This document shows positions 31,438 through 35,925 of a stretch of 35,925 bases of DNA, piece by piece. Where the stretch lies: positions 1 through 35,925 of IMG/VR virus record IMGVR_UViG_3300017788_002263, one strand, 5' to 3'. The position numbers were made by a program, and so were the translations under genes. Numbering within the stretch: position 1 is the first letter of the stretch; every line of letters starts with the position of its first letter. The notes under the pieces were generated by a model, which saw only the letters and a program-made list of their open reading frames with translations, made no database searches and had not been told where the DNA came from. Origin of the DNA: a virus.

Positions 31438-32805
31438 TCATGCCCTGCGCCCGATGGGGCCGGCGTACTTTTTGTTTAGCTGATCCACGCGACTGCGTTC
31501 AGTCGCAACAGCTTTCTGGACTGCGGCTGTCTGGTTTCTCTGTTTTCGGGCCTCTCCTTCGGCATTAAATTTTGCAATCCTCTCATCACGCTCTTGTGGC
31601 GTTTTGGCAGGCTGATTGGTCATCGGGCCAACCGGAACATTTTCCGTTTCGGCAGGGAAGGTGTAGCCCGGCGTGCCGCGCTTGGCGTCGGGGTCCCCAG
31701 CCGGCTGACCCCTTTTCCCAACCGTGTACCTTTCCTCGTAGCCGCCCACCGGAGAAAGGGCTGGGGGCTTGTCCCTTTCTGCAAATGATCTTCCACCGTC
31801 CGGCCCTTGCGGGTTGCCAAAAAACTTTTGGTTTCTGGCTTCGACAGCTGCCTGTTGACCTACCTGCGTGTCGTAGCTCTTTTTTGCGGCTTCTCTTGCA
31901 TCTTGGGCTATGTTTACCTGATTTTGCAGGGCCATTTTCTCGCTGGCATCTCCGGTGAAGTCTTTCGCGCGGATGGCGGCATCCCTCATGTCGTTGGCGT
32001 CTGAAATCCTTTGCGTGTCTAGCCTTGGGCCTTTGGTTGTTTCCTTGACTGGTGTGGTCGAGGTTTGACCCGCAGTGGCGGACGAAGCAGCTTGCCTCGA
32101 CGGCTCTCCGCTGGTCGCCGGAAGCTCGGCCCCAATCGGAACTAGGGCTGCATCACGAGCGGATTGCGCGCTGGGAGGGGTTGCCGCCACATTGTAAGGC
32201 TCGGGCCGGACGCCTGTAGCTTGGTTCGGACTTGGGATCGTAGGCGTTGAGCCACCGCCAGATCCACCTGGCGTAGTAGGAATTTCTTGTATTTTGTTCT
32301 GTGGCTTGCCAAACCTTTTCTGAATTTCGTCAAATCCGCTCTGTGACGGAACAGGGCCGGAATAGCTGTCGTCCGCTTGGATTGCGTCACCCGGAGAGGC
32401 CAGACCAGCAGCGGACATGACCAGGTTCCTCGGCGCACCAGCAGCTCTCTGCTGAAACTTCGCCATTTGTGCGGTTGCGGCATCACGCTCTAGGGCGCTT
32501 GGCGAGTTCATGCGCTCGCGCGCCCGCTGAACGTCCACCTGGCTGCCTCCGCTGTTATACGGAGTGCTGATCCCCAGTGTTTTTGCCAAGGCAAACTCGG
32601 GCGAGGCCATGACCCGCATTTGATTTACGCGGGGACTTACCGTTGCCCGATTCATGCCCTTAATGCGGTTCTGCAAATAGGAAGCTGTAAATTCAGTGCC
32701 GCCAACGCCCGGACCGGCAAACGCGCCCCCAAGGCCGGCAAAGGCATCTTCCTCTGGCCGGCGTCCGCCACCAACCCTTATCATCGGCTCAAACGGTGTA
32801 GCCAT
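31438..32805 (-). CDS. Disordered internal virion protein candidate
   Basis: The 455-residue protein has low-complexity composition throughout: Gly/Pro/Ser/Ala-rich segments around 160-260 (PTTPGGSGGGSTPTIPSPNQ) and Ala/Gln/Lys/Glu helices near 100-125 and 285-335. The C-terminus is basic and ends LNKKYAGPIGRRA. Residues 1-60 are more ordered (FEPMIRVGGGRRPEED, TASYLQNRIKGMNRA). No family is recognised. It lies directly upstream of the giant gene, as do small internal virion proteins in podoviruses, and could be co-packaged with it. The start ATG 32805 shares one base with the previous stop (TAATG). The ending KKYAGP also occurs at the start of the neighbouring 61-residue protein. Confidence 0.7.
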   Translation of the reverse strand: MATPFEPMIRVGGGRRPEEDAFAGLGGAFAGPGVGGTEFTASYLQNRIKGMNRATVSPRVNQMRVMASPEFALAKTLGISTPYNSGGSQVDVQRARERMNSPSALERDAATAQMAKFQQRAAGAPRNLVMSAAGLASPGDAIQADDSYSGPVPSQSGFDEIQKRFGKPQNKIQEIPTTPGGSGGGSTPTIPSPNQATGVRPEPYNVAATPPSAQSARDAALVPIGAELPATSGEPSRQAASSATAGQTSTTPVKETTKGPRLDTQRISDANDMRDAAIRAKDFTGDASEKMALQNQVNIAQDAREAAKKSYDTQVGQQAAVEARNQKFFGNPQGPDGGRSFAERDKPPALSPVGGYEERYTVGKRGQPAGDPDAKRGTPGYTFPAETENVPVGPMTNQPAKTPQERDERIAKFNAEGEARKQRNQTAAVQKAVATERSRVDQLNKKYAGPIGRRA

Positions 32806-32990
32806 TACTCTTGGTAGGCCTTTTTGGTTTTGATCTTGCTGTTCTTTCCGTGCGTGCGGCCAATAAAGGTCTTGGGTTTCGCCATGCCATCCAGAGCGGC
32901 TTTATGTGTCTTGGAAAGTGTGGCGTTAAGAAATTCAGAGCTAGGAACTGAATCTTGTGGCGATGGTCCGGCGTATTTTTTGTTTGGCAT
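32805..32990 (-). CDS. Short basic protein with KAYQE tail
   Basis: The 61-residue product runs from MPNKKYAGPSPQDS through LNATLSKTHKAALDGMAK to a basic tail TKKAYQE. It is rich in Lys and lacks hydrophobic segments. ATG 32990 comes four bases after the previous stop. AGGA, which is part of the preceding gene's KAYQD codons, serves as the ribosome binding site. The function is unknown. A DNA- or capsid-associated internal peptide is plausible from charge and position. The KAYQE end relates it to the two genes upstream. Confidence 0.65.
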   Translation of the reverse strand: MPNKKYAGPSPQDSVPSSEFLNATLSKTHKAALDGMAKPKTFIGRTHGKNSKIKTKKAYQE

Positions 32991-33259
32991 AGAGTTAGTC
33001 CTGATAGGCCTTCCGAGGGTTGATTTTGGGAGGGGCGTCAGCCATGCGAGCCTGAGGCTTGTTCCGATTCATTAGCGGGTTGTCGTTTATTTTTCTGCGC
33101 GAAGGCAGGGTCTTCAAATGATCTTTCCAGTAGCCGTACCGCTTTTCAGAAACATTCATCTTTTTGGCCGCGGAGGCGTCTATCTTGTTAGAAATTTTTT
33201 TAGAAATTTTCTGGCCGATTTCTTCAAATGGTGTCATAGAGTTAATCCTGGTAGGCCTT
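32988..33259. repeat. Two 25-base direct repeats at the junctions of the small basic genes
   Basis: Bases 32988-33012 and 33235-33259 differ at only two positions. Each covers, on the minus strand, the last codons (Lys-Ala-Tyr-Gln-Asp), the stop, a CTCT spacer and the next ATG. A weaker third copy is at 32803-32822. The repeat therefore encodes a peptide tail and supplies the AGGA ribosome binding site of the following gene. Confidence 0.75.
32995..33237 (-). CDS. Short basic protein with MADAPPKI...KAYQD tail
   Basis: The 80-residue protein starts MTPFEEIGQKISKKISNKID. It has a Lys-rich helix (AAKKMNVSEKRYGYWKDHL) and a basic middle (LPSRRKINDNPLMNRNK). It ends with the 16-residue tail MADAPPKINPRKAYQD (65-80). 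The tail is nearly identical to that of the 124-residue protein upstream, while the bodies are unrelated. It starts four bases after the upstream stop with AGGA as ribosome binding site. No family is recognised. Charge suggests nucleic-acid contact. Confidence 0.65.
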   Translation of the reverse strand: MTPFEEIGQKISKKISNKIDASAAKKMNVSEKRYGYWKDHLKTLPSRRKINDNPLMNRNKPQARMADAPPKINPRKAYQD

Positions 33260-33616
33260 TCTTAATTTAATTTTTGGTGGAGCATCAGCCATGCGGGGCT
33301 TGCGCTTGTAGGCCTCCGTCTTTTCAGCGTCTTTGCGCTTCTTGGCAACTACGCCAGCCCCAGCTGCCGCGCCCACCCCAATCGCAACTGCGCTGTCGCG
33401 GAGGTCCTTGATTTTGGGGGCACGACCTATGGAAGATTCTGATATTTTGTACGACTGAAGTTTTTTCAGGTAGTTGTTTATCTCGCTCCGTGGGACAGAC
33501 CCGGGCGCAGCCATTCCGCCCCCACCACCACCGGTCGGGCCTTTGTACGCCCCGCCCATTCCGCCTCCGCCGCCTTGGCCGTAGCCAACGTCAAATTGTT
33601 TGTCGCCTTTTTTCAT
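33242..33616 (-). CDS. Gly-rich small protein with MADAPPKI...KAYQD tail
   Basis: The 124-residue protein has a Gly-rich N-terminus (MKKGDKQFDVGYGQGGGGG and a second run near 30). A helical middle follows (EINNYLKKLQSYKISES), then a short hydrophobic span (AVAIGVGAAAGAGVVA, about 72-87) and a basic region. The C-terminus is MADAPPKIKLRKAYQD (109-124). AAGGA lies 10 bases before ATG 33616. The Ala/Gly/Val span could be a membrane segment or simply part of a flexible coat-associated peptide. The function is unknown; the shared tail links it to the next two genes. Confidence 0.65.
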   Translation of the reverse strand: MKKGDKQFDVGYGQGGGGGMGGAYKGPTGGGGGGMAAPGSVPRSEINNYLKKLQSYKISESSIGRAPKIKDLRDSAVAIGVGAAAGAGVVAKKRKDAEKTEAYKRKPRMADAPPKIKLRKAYQD

Positions 33617-33711
33617 GAGTCGTAGTCCTTTCGGCTAAATACTTTGCTTGGCATCCAGCCAATCTCGAACCAAGCGGATGACCGGCAACCGCTTTTGGGG
33701 CTGTGTGCCGC
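33617..33711 (-). promoter_or_regulatory. Structured leader between large terminase and the small basic genes
   Basis: This 95-base gap holds two overlapping dyads that cannot form together. GCTTGG at 33646-33651 pairs with CCAAGC at 33670-33675, and AAGCGG at 33672-33677 pairs with CCGCTT at 33689-33694. The right edge (33698-33712) repeats GGGCTGTGTGCCGCC from 7629-7643. An alternative-hairpin leader or a processing site is possible. I see no convincing promoter. Confidence 0.4.
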
Positions 33712-35460
33712 CTAACTAAAGGTCGTAACCAGCCGGCTTTTTGACTGCGAATCTACCAGCTTTTGAAGATCGGGCGGGAGGTTCCGGATGGCTTTTGGCT
33801 CGGTATACGGGGTCGCCCCCTCAATCGTTGCCAGCCCGATGGCGATGGCCAGCACGTCGTCGTCATGTTTGCCGGTGGCCGCCTCCGGCCTCCCATTTTC
33901 GGCAATCACAAAACTCCTAAGCTCAGAGACAGCGTGCTTGCAGTAGACATCAATGCCGAACTCCTTCTCATTGTAATCACGGATATGGGAAGCGAGGTTC
34001 TCCACCACCATCCGTCGGGTCTTGTCGCTGGTCTGCCACCCAAGGGCTTTAGATCGCTTGGATTCCCGCAAATTAAAGATTTCCCGCTGATAGATATTTA
34101 GGCTGGCTACCTTCAGTAATTCGATCAGCGCAAGCCCAGGGCCGTTGACTTCTGGAACAATAAGGCAACCTCCATAATACAGGGCAAGCCTTTCAATCAA
34201 GTCGGCCAGAACGTCAATGTCCACCCGGCAAGGCGGCCGGATCCGTGCCACCACCGCATGCCGCACCCACTTGTTCGTGGCGTCGTGGTACCCGGCTTTC
34301 AAAACAAAAACTGCGTGGGCGTCCGGATCTGCCCCGCTGACTTGCGAGCTTCCGGTCATGCAATCCACGGCAATTAGGTAGCGGCCGTAAACTTCGGGCT
34401 GTTCCCAAACGTAAAGCCAACTTTCCGGTTGAGACGTCTTTCTTAAAATTGGCTTTGTGAAGTTGCTCGGGGTGTCCAGCACCCCATACAGCGGCTCCTT
34501 CCTTGCCAGCTGGTCGAGGTGAATCAGCCCATCCTGGTCAAACCTTGGTCGCCCAGAAGTAAGGAAGCAGCTGATCGGGTCGTTGGGGTACTCCTGGTCG
34601 AACTGCTTGTGGTCGCCGGCGCACTTTTCCTTCAGCACCCGCCGCCTCCAAAGGATCTGGCCGTTAGTTAGCTCGTATCTGGTTTTGAGATCTTCCTCGC
34701 GGAAGGTCAGCTCCAGATCGCCCTCGTGGGGTTCGGTGTTTTCCTCAAAGTCGTGCCATGCGGCGAATACCCGAACATACCCGTTTCCGGTTTGCCCCTT
34801 CTTGTAGTCCTCAAACTCCACGGCGTTTTGCCAAGTGTTGTAGAACGCCCCTCCGGCTCCATTGGGGGTGGACTCCTCGATGACGATAGTATCAGGCTTG
34901 GCGGGTACGCAGTTGCGGATGGCCAAGAGGATCTTTTCCCCAGACCGCTCCCCCGCCCTTCGGTAGTGGGCAACCTCCGAGCAAAGCAGGGCTTGTAGGG
35001 TCATGGATCGGCCGGCCCCGGGGTCATTGGCGGTTTCCTTGACGATCCTAGATCCGTGGCTGAATTCCCCCCGGCTTGGGTTATAGGTGTTGCCCCAATC
35101 CAGCGAATCGTTCTCAATATAGCGGTTTGCCATGTTGAAAAGGTTCTGCGACGTGTCCAACTCGTCCCCAATTAAACAGGCTGACACGTTGGGTGCAGAT
35201 CTGACAAAATGGGTTATGACGGCTGACGTTATGGTTGAGCTTCCCATTTGCCGGGGTTTCAGCACCACCAGCCGAATCGGCTTTTTATTGTCCCGCATGA
35301 ACGCAACAATCTCGGCCACCCTGCGCTGAAGGTAGTTGGCAACCGGATTAACCAGCTTGGCATCCTTGTTGAGGATTTTTGTGAATCCCTCCCACCAGAC
35401 AAGGAACTCCTTCCTTGCGATGGCTTGAACTGCTTCGAGCGTTATTTCTTTTTCGGCCAT
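33712..35460 (-). CDS. Terminase large subunit
   Basis: From ATG 35460 the product is 582 residues. The ATPase half has a Walker A variant KPRQMGSST (68-76, without the classical GK, as in other RQ-x-G-x-ST terminases). Walker B is LLCSEVAHY with Glu162, and the coupling motif is IEESTPNGAGG (about 194). The RNase H-like nuclease half has RYLIAVDCMTG (Asp366), VPEVNGPG (Glu437) and GKHDDDVLAIA (Asp cluster 533-535), giving the expected acidic triad. It packages DNA through the portal and cuts the concatemer. The frame extends to 35532, but the start at MAEKEITLEAV overlaps the preceding small gene by only 19 bases and is preferred. Confidence 0.9.
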   Translation of the reverse strand: MAEKEITLEAVQAIARKEFLVWWEGFTKILNKDAKLVNPVANYLQRRVAEIVAFMRDNKKPIRLVVLKPRQMGSSTITSAVITHFVRSAPNVSACLIGDELDTSQNLFNMANRYIENDSLDWGNTYNPSRGEFSHGSRIVKETANDPGAGRSMTLQALLCSEVAHYRRAGERSGEKILLAIRNCVPAKPDTIVIEESTPNGAGGAFYNTWQNAVEFEDYKKGQTGNGYVRVFAAWHDFEENTEPHEGDLELTFREEDLKTRYELTNGQILWRRRVLKEKCAGDHKQFDQEYPNDPISCFLTSGRPRFDQDGLIHLDQLARKEPLYGVLDTPSNFTKPILRKTSQPESWLYVWEQPEVYGRYLIAVDCMTGSSQVSGADPDAHAVFVLKAGYHDATNKWVRHAVVARIRPPCRVDIDVLADLIERLALYYGGCLIVPEVNGPGLALIELLKVASLNIYQREIFNLRESKRSKALGWQTSDKTRRMVVENLASHIRDYNEKEFGIDVYCKHAVSELRSFVIAENGRPEAATGKHDDDVLAIAIGLATIEGATPYTEPKAIRNLPPDLQKLVDSQSKSRLVTTFS

Positions 35461-35597
35461 TGGTAATTGACCGATTTGCCCTGGCCCCCGGAACTTTCCG
35501 TTACCGGCCACCCATACGGAGCCGTTTTCCACATTCCAAAGCTCGGGTTGAGCCTGCGCTTTTCGGACAAAGACTTGGCTTTATTTTTGCGTTTCAT
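35442..35597 (-). CDS. Short basic protein upstream of the large terminase
   Basis: From ATG 35597 the product is 51 residues: MKRKNKAKSLSEKRRLNPSF through a middle GMWKTAPYGWPVTESSGGQG to YQWPKKK. GGTGGA lies 3 bases before the ATG, and the gene overlaps both neighbours by 17 to 19 bases. Many Lys, Arg and Trp residues suggest contact with DNA or with the terminase. A longer frame from 35654 would overlap the upstream gene more and is less likely. The function is unknown. Confidence 0.6.
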   Translation of the reverse strand: MKRKNKAKSLSEKRRLNPSFGMWKTAPYGWPVTESSGGQGKSVNYQWPKKK

Positions 35598-35775
35598 TTT
35601 TCCACCCATCAGCTGGGTCTTGCTTTTTCTTGAATCTGACGCGAATAGCGTCATGCACCTCTGAAACCTCCGTGGTCAGCGCGACCATCGGTTCTCCGTT
35701 TTTGACGTACAGCCTCAGAAATCCCTCGTCCCAAAGGTATTGCATCACTTGAATACAGCGGTCTTCTCGGCTCAT
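35581..35775 (-). CDS. Small acidic/basic hypothetical protein upstream of terminase
   Basis: The 64-residue protein begins MSREDRCIQVMQYLWDEGFL and continues YVKNGEPMVALTTEVSEVHD to a basic end VRFKKKQDPADGWKNETQK. A helix followed by a two-strand hairpin would fit a small winged or SpoVT-like fold, but I do not recognise a family. It is too short for a normal small terminase. The start lies just after the stop at 35779 and has no clear Shine-Dalgarno, so it probably depends on coupling to the upstream frame. Confidence 0.55.
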   Translation of the reverse strand: MSREDRCIQVMQYLWDEGFLRLYVKNGEPMVALTTEVSEVHDAIRVRFKKKQDPADGWKNETQK

Positions 35776-35778
35776 AGA

Positions 35779-35925
35779 TCAATAGATTGCATATTTGTTG
35801 TTTAGGTATATTTCAATTTCCGCGCATTCTTGATTAGTTAGCTGGCGGCTGTATGCCGCTATTTCAGCAATGTAACATTTAGATTGCTGGGTTCCGCTGC
35901 CGTCATTTCCGACATACACAAATGA
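35779..35925 (-). CDS. C-terminus of a LamG/concanavalin A-like sequence (partial, or a 49-residue gene if circular)
   Basis: The frame enters from the right edge and ends at the TGA 35779-35781 after 48 residues. The ending CYIAEIAAYSRQLTNQECAE, then IEIYLNNKYAIY, is the classical tail of LamG-like jellyroll domains ('x-I-A-E-x-x-x-Y-x-R-x-L-[ST]-x-x-E ... Y-L-x-x-K-Y'). Such domains bind glycans in phage tail and surface proteins. If the window is linear, this is the end of a longer gene. If it is circular, the codon before the edge is ATG at positions 3-1, preceded by GGAGG 6 bases away, so this would be a complete small gene or a remnant of a lectin domain. Confidence 0.6.
   Translation of the reverse strand, partial: SFVYVGNDGSGTQQSKCYIAEIAAYSRQLTNQECAEIEIYLNNKYAIY
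35845..35859. repeat. GGCTGTATGCC hairpin, third copy of a recurring dyad
   Basis: GCGGC-TGTAT-GCCGC is a perfect five-base stem inside the LamG-like frame. The core GGC-TGTRT-GCC is shared with 7629-7639 and 33699-33709. Here it also encodes protein, so chance is not excluded. Confidence 0.35.

Noticed and set aside
33640-33680. A GGTTCGAGA string on the minus strand that resembles a tRNA T-loop
   Set aside because: No matching acceptor, D or anticodon stems can be folded around it.

Overview
The window looks like the structural half, and possibly all, of a small tailed phage of podovirus type. It carries a large terminase, a portal, a major capsid protein of the N4-gp56 family, a scaffold-like protein, connector-like proteins, a lysis cassette and one enormous 5632-residue polyvalent virion protein. 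A Sec-exported endolysin next to a spanin-like lipoprotein points to a Gram-negative (diderm) host. I cannot name the host. I see no tRNA, rRNA, CRISPR array, integrase, insertion sequence, DNA polymerase or repressor.

Layout. Almost everything is on the minus strand and reads from high to low coordinates. From the right end: the C-terminus of a LamG/concanavalin-like sequence, two small genes, the large terminase (33712-35460), three short basic genes with a shared C-terminal tail (32805-33616), a disordered 455-residue protein, the giant gene (14481-31379), the portal (12279-14471) and a glycosyltransferase (11219-12274). A four-gene plus-strand island follows (7692-11267): two putative tail or surface proteins, a short sulfotransferase and a Ser/Thr-rich protein. 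The minus strand then resumes with scaffold, capsid, connector candidates, an XhlA-like protein, three Ser-rich proteins and the lysis cassette (spanin, holin-like, endolysin). At the left edge is a partial gene resembling a small terminase subunit. Most neighbouring genes overlap by 1 to 4 bases (ATGA, GTGA, TTGA or TGATG), so translation is heavily coupled.

The giant protein contains, in order: coiled coil, Pro/Gln linker, hydrophobic membrane-active region, degenerate zincin, ParB-like domain, low-complexity linker, strawberry-notch-like SF2 helicase, GYF_2-like domain, two sigma-region-4-like helix-turn-helices, an intact HExxH zincin, a second coiled coil, and a C-terminal module typical of phage polyvalent proteins. 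It is probably packaged and ejected with the DNA.

Main points for a second look: (1) a 111-residue gene nested in another frame inside the low-complexity linker of the giant gene, where the nested frame has the better codon signature; (2) an A-Q-R motif recurring between domains of the giant protein; (3) a glycosyltransferase plus a sulfotransferase beside several Ser/Thr-rich proteins, suggesting decorated virions; (4) sequence continuity across the two window ends, suggesting a complete circularly permuted genome in which one gene takes 47% of the DNA. All functions are assigned by reading motifs; no database search was run.
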